From: an uncultured Flavobacteriaceae bacterium
GTDB taxonomy: Bacteria > Bacteroidota > Bacteroidia > Flavobacteriales > Flavobacteriaceae
Length of the DNA stretch: 64,000 nucleotides
Direction: 5' to 3'
NCBI GenBank assembly: GCA_943789365.1
Contig: CALSTV010000001.1
Coordinates: forward strand, 2,480,001 to 2,544,000
How positions within the stretch are numbered: position 1 is the stretch's first letter; each line of letters opens with the position of its first letter. The notes under the pieces are model-generated. The model was given only the letters and a program-made list of their open reading frames with translations. It ran no database searches and had not been told where the DNA came from. The position numbers and the translations under genes are program-made. Shown here in pieces: positions 9,539 to 16,614 of the stretch.

Positions 9539-10981
9539 ATGAAGCAAAAAATCATTTTCTTTATTGTTAGTATATATTGCGGTATATACAGCTTTGCACA
9601 GCACAATCCAGAAGACACCCCAAATGTTTTATTTATTCTAGTTGATGATATGGGCTGGAAAGATACGAGCTATATGGGGAGTAATTATTACAGAACACCT
9701 AATATTGATCAATTGGCAAGTGAAAGCCTTGTCTTTACAAGAGGATATGCCGGAGCATCTAATTGCGCGCCAAGTAGAGCTGCATTGCTATCTGGTATGA
9801 GTGCACCCCGAACTGGTATCTATACTGTAGGAAACTCAGACAGAGGAGATAAGCGCACAAGACGGTTAATTCCCACTCCAAATAATAAAATTTTGGCAGA
9901 TGAAGTATATACAATGGCTGAAATGTTTCAACAAGCGGGTTATAAAACTGCCCATATTGGAAAATGGCACTTAGGGGAGTCACCTCTTACGCAAGGTTTT
10001 GATGTAAATGTAGCAGGAGGGCATGCGGGGGCTCCAAAGACTTATTTTGCACCTTTTGATCATTTAGGAATTGATGCTCCAAAAGGAACATACCTCACGG
10101 AGTATTTAACTGAAAAAGCCAAACAGTTTATAAGCGCTAACAAAGACAATAAGTTCTTTTTATATATGCCTTTTTACACCGTTCATACACCTATTCAGCC
10201 GCAATTACATAGGGTTGATAAATACAAAAACACAAAGCCTGATGGTCTGCAAAATAGCGCAAAGTATGCTGGGATGATTGATGCAATGGATGAAAATGTA
10301 GGTGAAATCCTCAACCACCTAAAAGAATTGAATCTCGAAAAAAATACACTCATTGTTTTTACATCAGATAATGGAGGACATTTAGTGCATACCTGGCAAA
10401 AGCCATTACGAGGAGGAAAAGGAACTTATTATGAAGGAGGTATCCGCGTTCCCTTAACCATTAAATGGAAGGGGAAAATTGATTCATATCGTACCAATGA
10501 ACCCGTAAGTTTTCTCGACTTTTATCCCACTTTTGCGGAGCTGTTAAATTACTCAAATTCAAAACAGCAAATGGATGGAAAAAGCCTATTGTCTTTTCTT
10601 ACGAAAGGGGAAAAAATACCAGATCGAGAACTCGTCTATCATTTTCCAATTTACCTGCAGCGATATGGCCGAGGAGAACTAGAATCGCGAGATCCATTGT
10701 TTAGAACGCGTCCGGGAACCGTAATCATAAAGCAGCAATGGAAATTGCATCGTTATTATGAAGACAATGCCATAGAACTCTATAATCTTGACAAGGATAT
10801 AACAGAACGCATAAACTTGGCTGAAAAAGAACCTGAAATGGTACAAGAACTGATACAAGCCATGGATAATTGGATAGTGCAAATTGGGGCACCTATTCCG
10901 ATAAAAAAAAATCTAACATATGATTCCCGGTTTGAAAAAGTGAAAATTGATAAATATCTTGAAAAGAACAGTAAAAAATAA
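9539..10981 (+). CDS. Family S1 sulfatase
   Basis: A 480-residue secreted S1 sulfatase with signal peptide MKQKIIFFIVSIYCGIYSFAQ. Core motifs are NVLFILVDDMGWKD (Asp36, Asp37), the signature CAPSR with Cys76 as formylglycine precursor, IGKWHLGE and TSDNGGH. The HIGKWHLG block and overall length resemble the iduronate/arylsulfatase branch of S1. The gene follows its neighbour by 20 bases, and its 3' end overlaps the next sulfatase by at least 20 bases, so translation of the two is probably coupled. The substrate position cannot be deduced. Confidence 0.94.
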   Translation: MKQKIIFFIVSIYCGIYSFAQHNPEDTPNVLFILVDDMGWKDTSYMGSNYYRTPNIDQLASESLVFTRGYAGASNCAPSRAALLSGMSAPRTGIYTVGNSDRGDKRTRRLIPTPNNKILADEVYTMAEMFQQAGYKTAHIGKWHLGESPLTQGFDVNVAGGHAGAPKTYFAPFDHLGIDAPKGTYLTEYLTEKAKQFISANKDNKFFLYMPFYTVHTPIQPQLHRVDKYKNTKPDGLQNSAKYAGMIDAMDENVGEILNHLKELNLEKNTLIVFTSDNGGHLVHTWQKPLRGGKGTYYEGGIRVPLTIKWKGKIDSYRTNEPVSFLDFYPTFAELLNYSNSKQQMDGKSLLSFLTKGEKIPDRELVYHFPIYLQRYGRGELESRDPLFRTRPGTVIIKQQWKLHRYYEDNAIELYNLDKDITERINLAEKEPEMVQELIQAMDNWIVQIGAPIPIKKNLTYDSRFEKVKIDKYLEKNSKK

Positions 10982-12551
10982 GAATATCAGAACCAACCTA
11001 AGCATCTTGTTATTTGTATGCGGCGGGTTGTTAGGTAACGCTCAAACAAAAGACCAGCCGAACATCATCTGGTTAATGGCTGAAGATATCAGTTTAGATT
11101 TAGAATGTTATGGAACCAAAGGAGTGCAAACCCCTAACCTAAACCGTCTCGCTGCAGAAGGGATGCGATTCAATAATTGTTTTGTAACCAATCCCATTTG
11201 TTCACCGAGTAGGTCCTCCATGATGATTGGGACACATCAGTTAAAAATAAACGCACACAACCATAGAAGCAACCGAAAAGTTGCATTGCCGGATCCCTAT
11301 AAACCTTTCACTTATTGGCTAAGAGAAAGTGGCTATACAACGATCATAGGTCACCATGGAGTCATGGGGTACGGGCGTAAGATTGATTGTAATTTTAAAA
11401 CCCAGATGTTAGGAAATTGGGATGGCAAAGAAAATTTTGGTTTGTTTGATAAAAAGGATGAATTTTTAGCAGAAGACCAGCCTTTTTTTGCTCAAATACA
11501 ATTGGTGGCTACGCACCGAGGCGATTGGTGGGATGAGGTACGAAACAACTCTAAAGATCCTGTAGATCCAGATGAGGTAGTGCTGCCGCCTTATTATGCA
11601 GATCATCCTACAATACGATTGGATTGGGCAAAATACTTAGACCAGATGGAGTTTATCGACAAGGAGGTCGGGATGCTTGTTGATGAACTAAGACAAAAAG
11701 GAATGGCTGATAATACCGTGATTATTTTTATCGGTGATAACGGTCGCTGTAACCTTCGAGGCAAAGGCTATCTCCACGATCCAGGTTTGCGAATTCCACT
11801 TATTATATACGACCCAAGACATAAGAATACGAGCAAAGAAATCGATGATGTGGTAAGTGCTACGGATATCACAGCCACCATTTTAGATATGGCGGGCTGT
11901 GACCTACCCGAATATATGACGGGGCAATCTTTTTATAAAAAGAAATTGAGCCGGGAAGAGGTGTATAGTACCCGCGATTTGTGGGATGAAATAGAAGAAA
12001 AATCACGATCCTTAAGTACGGAACAATGGAAATATATTCGCAATGATAAGCCCGAAATTCCCTGGGATGCCCATCAAGCGTATCTTGAGTTTTACCGTCC
12101 GGCACTTCATATAATGAGGTCTTTAAATGAACAGGGCAAACTGAGCCCTGCCGAGCAATTCTTTTTTAGAAAAACAAAACCTGTAGAAGAACTGTATGAC
12201 TTAGTCAAGGATCCTTATGAAATGAATAATTTAGCCGCCAATCCGAAGTACGCAAAAACATTGTTGCAACTTAGAGAAAAGACAATAAAATACGATAAAG
12301 AAATGGCACCGGTTAGTAATTCTTTTTATCCTGTAAGTCCGATTTCTGTAGAGGTGCTAGAATTTGTAAAAAAACAATATCCAGAAGTATATAAGCGTAT
12401 GTTGGCAGGTGAAGAAGTAGGTTTTAAAACATATGTGAATACCTATAAGGAAGCTTTAGGGAAGCCTGTAAGAAAAATAAAAAGCATTAACAACCGAACA
12501 GTGTTTTCTGTTTGTGCATTTGAAAAAAGATTTAACAAACATCCCAAATAG
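10947..12551 (+). CDS. Family S1 sulfatase, TTG start
   Basis: An S1 sulfatase of 534 residues if read from the TTG at 10947; a second TTG at 10959 gives 530. An in-frame stop just upstream (10941-10943) and the lack of any ATG before the signal peptide mean a TTG start is required. The signal LSILLFVCGGLLGNAQ is followed by NIIWLMAEDIS (Glu46, Asp47), which replaces the usual DD pair, and by CSPSR with Cys85 as formylglycine precursor. IGDNGR stands where SDNG is usual. These traits fit the N-sulfoglucosamine-sulfohydrolase-like branch of S1. It overlaps the preceding sulfatase, and its last 20 bases overlap the convergent pseudouridine synthase gene. Confidence 0.92.
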   Translation: MINILKRTVKNKNIRTNLSILLFVCGGLLGNAQTKDQPNIIWLMAEDISLDLECYGTKGVQTPNLNRLAAEGMRFNNCFVTNPICSPSRSSMMIGTHQLKINAHNHRSNRKVALPDPYKPFTYWLRESGYTTIIGHHGVMGYGRKIDCNFKTQMLGNWDGKENFGLFDKKDEFLAEDQPFFAQIQLVATHRGDWWDEVRNNSKDPVDPDEVVLPPYYADHPTIRLDWAKYLDQMEFIDKEVGMLVDELRQKGMADNTVIIFIGDNGRCNLRGKGYLHDPGLRIPLIIYDPRHKNTSKEIDDVVSATDITATILDMAGCDLPEYMTGQSFYKKKLSREEVYSTRDLWDEIEEKSRSLSTEQWKYIRNDKPEIPWDAHQAYLEFYRPALHIMRSLNEQGKLSPAEQFFFRKTKPVEELYDLVKDPYEMNNLAANPKYAKTLLQLREKTIKYDKEMAPVSNSFYPVSPISVEVLEFVKKQYPEVYKRMLAGEEVGFKTYVNTYKEALGKPVRKIKSINNRTVFSVCAFEKRFNKHPK

Positions 12552-13215
12552 GGTCTTTTGGAGTAGGTGCTTCTATATCCATTTTTACTTTGGAAACTGG
12601 ATGTGTAAATTGAATTCTACGTGCGTGTAAATGAATGCCAGCATCCTTGTTAGAACGCGGAAACCCATATTTTAAATCGCCTTTTATTGGGCAATTGATG
12701 TTCGACAATTGCGCTCTGATTTGATGGTGTCGCCCCGTTTCCAAATCAATTTCCAGTAAATGATAATTGTCTAAAGATTTGATGAGTTTATAGCTTAGAA
12801 TGGCTTTTTTACTGTCTTTAGTTTCCTTGTTGAATACCGTAGCTTTATTGTTTTTAGGATTCTTTTTGAGGTAATTTACTAAAGTGTCTTCAGTTTTTGA
12901 AGGCTTGTTTTTTACGATAGCCCAATAGGTTTTGTCGATCGTTTTTTCACGTAACATTTTATTTAGGCGTTCTAGCGCTTTCGAAGTTTTTGCAAAAATA
13001 ACAATACCCGTAGTAGGTCTGTCTAGTCGATGAACAACACCAAGGTATACATTGCCAGGTTTGTTGTATTTTTCTTTGATATAGGCTTTAAGTAAATCAC
13101 TTAGTGGAGCGTCACCAGTTTTGTCGCCTTGCACCAAATCACCAGTTCTTTTATTGACAATAATAATATGATTGTCCTCATATAAGATATTCAGATTTTT
13201 TGCCGTAGATTTCAT
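12532..13215 (-). CDS. RluA-family RNA pseudouridine synthase
   Basis: A 227-residue pseudouridine synthase that isomerises specific uridines in rRNA or tRNA. The catalytic motif HRLDRPTTG, with the invariant Asp, is near residue 63; EIDLETGRHHQIRAQL and LHARRIQFTHP are further family motifs. There is no N-terminal S4 domain, so it resembles the short RluA type rather than RluC/RluD. The target site cannot be assigned. The start ATG is at 13215. It converges on the last sulfatase with a 20-base overlap, so neither gene has room for its own terminator there. EngB lies upstream on the same strand. Confidence 0.92.
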   Translation of the reverse strand: MKSTAKNLNILYEDNHIIIVNKRTGDLVQGDKTGDAPLSDLLKAYIKEKYNKPGNVYLGVVHRLDRPTTGIVIFAKTSKALERLNKMLREKTIDKTYWAIVKNKPSKTEDTLVNYLKKNPKNNKATVFNKETKDSKKAILSYKLIKSLDNYHLLEIDLETGRHHQIRAQLSNINCPIKGDLKYGFPRSNKDAGIHLHARRIQFTHPVSKVKMDIEAPTPKDPIWDVC

Positions 13216-13251
13216 TTATAACACCAAATAATGTATTCAACTCCTAGCTTA

Positions 13252-13860
13252 TCAATTGTTTTTAAGATCCTCGTTTACTTTATGGATAAAATCTAAAACA
13301 CTTTCTTTACCATCTTTTGACGTCGATGAAGTCACAAAGTATTCAGGGAAAATATCCCATGAATCAGTCAATAACTTTTCTTTATATGCTGCGATGTTTC
13401 TTTTTAAAACCGTTGGTGTTAATTTATCTGATTTGGTAAAAATAATGCAAAATGGGATCTGATTTTCTCCTAGAAATTGCATAAAATCCACGTCAATTCT
13501 TTGGGGTTCGTGCCTAGAGTCTATAAGTACAAAAGAACAAATGAGTTGTTCTCTTTGTAAAAAGTAGTTTTTTATAAAAGACTGAAAGGTACGTTTGATC
13601 TTTTTTGAAACTCTTGCATACCCATAACCAGGTAAATCTACCAAAAACCAGTTGTCATTTATTTTAAAATGATTGATAAGCTGAGTCTTCCCTGGTGTTC
13701 CAGATGTCTTTGCAAGCTTTCTGTTGTTGGTGAGCATGTTGATTAGCGAAGACTTGCCAACATTTGATCTTCCAATAAAGGCATATTCTGGAATACGCTC
13801 CTTCGGGCATTTGCTGACATCAGAATTGCTGATTTCAAAAACTGCTTTTTTAATTTGCAT
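13252..13860 (-). CDS. engB: Ribosome biogenesis GTP-binding protein EngB (YihA/YsxC)
   Basis: A 202-residue TrmE-Era-EngA-like GTPase needed for large-subunit assembly. All G motifs are visible: G1 GRSNVGKSSLIN near residue 32, the switch threonine in TSGTPGKTQ, G3 DLPGYG, G4 TKSD and a G5-like TSSTSKDG. Length is typical. It sits between a pseudouridine synthase and a hydrolase on the minus strand; a hairpin with T-run lies just upstream (13892-13918) and ends the preceding unit, so engB probably has its own promoter within the gap. Confidence 0.96.
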   Translation of the reverse strand: MQIKKAVFEISNSDVSKCPKERIPEYAFIGRSNVGKSSLINMLTNNRKLAKTSGTPGKTQLINHFKINDNWFLVDLPGYGYARVSKKIKRTFQSFIKNYFLQREQLICSFVLIDSRHEPQRIDVDFMQFLGENQIPFCIIFTKSDKLTPTVLKRNIAAYKEKLLTDSWDIFPEYFVTSSTSKDGKESVLDFIHKVNEDLKNN

Positions 13861-13891
13861 GATTTTGACAATGAAATTAGTGAATATAAAA

Positions 13892-13918
13892 ACAGGATTT
13901 AGTAAATCTAAATCCTGT
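13892..13918 (-). terminator. Rho-independent terminator after the alpha/beta hydrolase gene
   Basis: An 11-bp perfect stem (ACAGGATTTAG with CTAAATCCTGT, loop of 5) lies downstream of the hydrolase on the minus strand and is followed in that direction by TTTTTA. It separates the hydrolase from engB. Confidence 0.8.
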
Positions 13919-13928
13919 AAGTTGTGTT

Positions 13929-14693
13929 TTATACGTTGTTCTTCTTAAACCAAGCATGAACAATTTTGTTAAACTCGTCTGGATGCTCTTTCATGGCTGA
14001 ATGTCCACATTTGTCGATCCAAAACAGTTCTGAATTTGGCATCAATTTATTGAAATCTGTACCAACCTCTGGGGGTGTAACGCTGTCTTGTTTTCCCCAA
14101 ACCAAACAAGTAGGGATGTTTATTTCTGGTAAATCATTTTTCATATTGTGTCGGATAGCGCTTTTCGCTAACGACAAGATTCGTAGCACACTTCCTCTGT
14201 CATTTACCAATTCGTATAAATTGTCAATCATTTCTGGTGTAGAGTGCTTTGGGTCGTAGAAAACTGACTGTGTCTTTTTTCTAAGGTATTCTTTATCTCC
14301 TCTTTTCGGATAGGTGTCTCCCATAGCATTTTCATACAAGCCAGAACTTCCGGTTAAAACCAATGCGTCAACAAGTTCAGGGTAGTGTTTTGATAAGTAT
14401 AGTGCAATGTGACCACCTAAGGAATTTCCAACAATAATCGCTTTGTCTAAGTTTTTATGTTCAATAAATTTCTTAATGAATAAGGCAAAACTTTTTACGT
14501 TGGTTTTAAGTAAAGGCAAGCTGTAAATAGGTAGTTCAGGAACAATAACTTTGTATCCGTTGTTGATGAAATAATTAAATACATCATCAAACATACTTGC
14601 AGTTCCCATCAAACCATGTAATAAAACTATTGCTTTTCCTTCTCCAGCTTCTTTATATGTGAATTCTCCTTCCGTAATTACGTTTTCGGTCAT
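13929..14693 (-). CDS. Alpha/beta-fold hydrolase
   Basis: A cytoplasmic-looking alpha/beta hydrolase of 254 residues from the ATG at 14693. A longer frame from a TTG at 14741 is unlikely, because a promoter -7 box (TACATTTG, minus strand 14719-14726) lies inside that extension. Visible are the oxyanion motif HGLMGT, the nucleophile elbow GNSLGG, a late Asp in WGKQDSVTPP, and the catalytic His in CGHSAMKEHP. This is the general layout of the family that includes esterases, haloperoxidase-like enzymes and MhpC-type hydrolases. No signal peptide is seen. The substrate is unknown. The gene diverges from the dcw cluster and ends in its own hairpin terminator. Confidence 0.9.
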   Translation of the reverse strand: MTENVITEGEFTYKEAGEGKAIVLLHGLMGTASMFDDVFNYFINNGYKVIVPELPIYSLPLLKTNVKSFALFIKKFIEHKNLDKAIIVGNSLGGHIALYLSKHYPELVDALVLTGSSGLYENAMGDTYPKRGDKEYLRKKTQSVFYDPKHSTPEMIDNLYELVNDRGSVLRILSLAKSAIRHNMKNDLPEINIPTCLVWGKQDSVTPPEVGTDFNKLMPNSELFWIDKCGHSAMKEHPDEFNKIVHAWFKKNNV

Positions 14694-14718
14694 GTTCGTA
14701 TAGTCTTTTTTCAATTTA

Positions 14719-14726
14719 CAAATGTA
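14719..14726 (-). promoter_or_regulatory. -7 promoter element for the alpha/beta hydrolase
   Basis: Read on the minus strand this is TACATTTG, a perfect match to the TAnnTTTG -7 consensus of Bacteroidota housekeeping promoters. It lies 26 bases upstream of the ATG at 14693. The -33 element is less clear. Confidence 0.6.
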
Positions 14727-14850
14727 ATCTTTTTTTTGCAAAAAACTATTTTAAACAAATTTGTTGATTTTTTATATCCTTTTGTTTTTAAGGTGCACTA
14801 TATGAGAATAATACCTAAAGTGGGGGGAAAGACAATTACTTATTAACAAT

Positions 14851-14880
14851 GTGGGAAAAAGTGGTAAATAGTGGTATAAA
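14851..14880 (+). promoter_or_regulatory. Putative MraZ operator: three GTGG boxes spaced 10 bp
   Basis: GTGGG at 14851, GTGGT at 14861 and GTGGT at 14871 are direct repeats in exact 10-bp phase, each followed by A/T-rich bases. MraZ is known to bind GTGG-type direct repeats of this period ahead of mraZ in other bacteria. A possible further box (GTGGG) lies at 14820-14824. The array sits immediately upstream of the -7 box at 14886, where bound MraZ would cover the promoter. Confidence 0.75.
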
Positions 14881-14885
14881 TTTAT

Positions 14886-14893
14886 TATTTTTG
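14886..14893 (+). promoter_or_regulatory. -7 promoter element of the dcw cluster
   Basis: TATTTTTG matches TAnnTTTG. A transcription start about 7 bases downstream gives a leader of about 19 bases to the TTG at 14919 but leaves almost none for the TTG at 14904, which favours the later start of mraZ. Confidence 0.6.
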
Positions 14894-14918
14894 ACTTTTA
14901 TTATTGAAAACAATCACA

Positions 14919-15398
14919 TTGGAAGGTATCATCGGGACATATGAATGTAAGGCGGACTCTAAAGGGAGGATGCTTTTGTCGTCTGCTTTAAAGAAGCAGT
15001 TGGAGCCTGTGTTGAATGAAGGTTTTGTTTTAAAAAGATCCGTATTTCAGCCATGTTTAGAGTTGTATCCAATGAAAGAGTGGAAAGTTGTAATGGCTCA
15101 GATGAATACCTTAAACAGGTTTGTAAAGAAGAATAACGACTTTATAAGAAGGTTTACAGCGGGTGTTAAGACTATTGAATTAGACGCCTCTGGTCGTTTG
15201 TTGATTCCTAAAGATTTGCAAGCGTTTTCTGGGATTACGCGTGAGGTAGTGATGTCTTCTGCAATTAATATAATTGAGATCTGGGATAAAGACACCTACG
15301 AAAAAGCTATTGATGAAGCGACAGTCGATTTTGCTGAATTGGCTGAAGAGGTAATGGGAGGAACTGAAAATAAAGAATCGAATGGAGGGCTATCATAA
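14919..15398 (+). CDS. mraZ: MraZ, transcriptional regulator of the dcw cluster
   Basis: A 159-residue double-AbrB-type DNA-binding protein. Two SpoVT/AbrB-like halves are visible: the first around TYECKADSKGRMLLSSALKK near the N-terminus, the second around IELDASGRLLIPKDLQ near residue 88. The start chosen is TTG at 14919, matching family N-termini that begin just before IGTYE; TTG at 14904 is an alternative. It is the first gene of the cluster and has GTGG boxes directly upstream, so it probably represses its own operon. Its stop codon overlaps the start of rsmH by 17 bases. Confidence 0.95.
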   Translation: MEGIIGTYECKADSKGRMLLSSALKKQLEPVLNEGFVLKRSVFQPCLELYPMKEWKVVMAQMNTLNRFVKKNNDFIRRFTAGVKTIELDASGRLLIPKDLQAFSGITREVVMSSAINIIEIWDKDTYEKAIDEATVDFAELAEEVMGGTENKESNGGLS

Positions 15399-16290
15399 TC
15401 CTGTACTGCTAAAAGAAAGTGTAGATGCACTTGCGATCGTTCCCAACGGAACCTATGTAGATGTTACATTTGGTGGTGGTGGACATTCAAGAGAAATATT
15501 GAGCAGGTTGGGAGTTGATGGGAAGTTGTTTGCTTTTGATCAAGATCCTGATGCGCAAAGAAATGCAATCGATGATGAGCGCTTTGTGTTGATTCAAGAG
15601 AATTTTAGAAATATGTCGCGCTTTCTGCGGTTTTATGGTGTTTCTAAGGTGAATGGGATATTGGGGGACTTAGGTGTTTCATCACATCAGTTCAATGAAG
15701 CAGATAGAGGGTTTTCTACACGGTTTGATGCAGAGCTGGATATGAGAATGAATAAGTCTGATGCGCTTTCTGCTTATGCTGTAGTTAATACCTATTCAGA
15801 AGAACAATTGAGTACAGTGCTTTTTCAATATGGTGAGCTAAGAAATGCGAGAGCAATGGCTGCAGTGATTGTTGAGGCGAGAAGTATCGAAAAAATAGTT
15901 ACAAGTTTTAGGTTGAAGGAGGTGTTGAGTCAATTTCTTCCAAAAGCGAAAGAACATAAAATATTAGCACAAATATTTCAGGCCATTCGAATCGAGGTCA
16001 ATCAAGAACTCGAGGTGCTGAAGGAATTTTTGCTACAGACCCCTAAGATGTTGGATGAGGATGGTAGGTTGAGTATAATATCTTACCATTCTCTTGAAGA
16101 CAGGTTAGTCAAAAGGTTTATTAAAAACGGGAAATTTGAAGGTGAGCCAGAAAAAGACTTTTTTGGCAATATCAATGTTCCGTTTAAAAATGTAGGGAAG
16201 TTGATTGTCCCCTCAAAAGAAGAGGTGAAAGCAAACAATAGAGCAAGATCTGCAAAATTAAGAGTCGCTAAGTTGAAACCTAGTAAATAG
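15382..16290 (+). CDS. rsmH: 16S rRNA (cytosine(1402)-N(4))-methyltransferase RsmH
   Basis: A 302-residue SAM-dependent methyltransferase (formerly MraW) that methylates N4 of C1402 in 16S rRNA. The N-terminal HNPVLLKESVDAL, the SAM-binding loop TFGGGGHSREIL, the DLGVSSHQ segment and MRMN near residue 120 are all standard, as is the SYHSLEDRLVK block near residue 233. It starts with ATG inside the mraZ coding end, indicating coupling, and is followed by ftsL after 8 bases. Length is typical. Confidence 0.96.
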   Translation: MEGYHNPVLLKESVDALAIVPNGTYVDVTFGGGGHSREILSRLGVDGKLFAFDQDPDAQRNAIDDERFVLIQENFRNMSRFLRFYGVSKVNGILGDLGVSSHQFNEADRGFSTRFDAELDMRMNKSDALSAYAVVNTYSEEQLSTVLFQYGELRNARAMAAVIVEARSIEKIVTSFRLKEVLSQFLPKAKEHKILAQIFQAIRIEVNQELEVLKEFLLQTPKMLDEDGRLSIISYHSLEDRLVKRFIKNGKFEGEPEKDFFGNINVPFKNVGKLIVPSKEEVKANNRARSAKLRVAKLKPSK

Positions 16291-16298
16291 CGTGTAAA

Positions 16299-16613
16299 AT
16301 GAAAGTTTACGATGTTTTAAAAGGGAAGTTTCTGGTAAACGAGGATGCTTTTAAGAATTGGAGAATTATACTGTTTATAGTTTTTCTATTACTGTTTATG
16401 ATTTCAAGTTCTCACAATGCAGATCGTAAAGTGATGTTGATTTCGAAAATGAATGCGGAGATGAAAATGTTAAAATCTTTGTATATAGATTCAGGAACCT
16501 TGCTGACACGGATGAAGATGGAATCCTCGGTAAGAGGTAAGTTAAAAGAACAAGGGCTGGGTTCTTCAAAAACACCTCCCACACTAATAAGAGTAACTAC
16601 AAAAACAAATTAA
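16299..16613 (+). CDS. ftsL: FtsL-like division protein
   Basis: A 104-residue bitopic membrane protein. A cytoplasmic N-terminal stretch of about 22 residues precedes a transmembrane segment (IILFIVFLLLFMISS), followed by a periplasmic helix with heptad spacing (about residues 45-90). FtsL proteins are poorly conserved; the call rests on size, topology and the position between rsmH and ftsI. Its partners would be FtsQ (encoded downstream) and a DivIC/FtsB-type protein not seen here. Only one base separates its stop from the TTG start of ftsI. Confidence 0.82.
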   Translation: MKVYDVLKGKFLVNEDAFKNWRIILFIVFLLLFMISSSHNADRKVMLISKMNAEMKMLKSLYIDSGTLLTRMKMESSVRGKLKEQGLGSSKTPPTLIRVTTKTN

Positions 16614-16614
16614 G

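Noticed and set aside
1-12551. A recent mobile element carrying the sulfatase locus
   Set aside because: No transposase, integrase, tRNA or terminal repeat borders it inside the window; the REP-like pair alone is not evidence of transfer.
14694-14741. N-terminal extension of the alpha/beta hydrolase from TTG 14741
   Set aside because: A perfect TACATTTG promoter box falls within it and the ATG at 14693 fits the family start.
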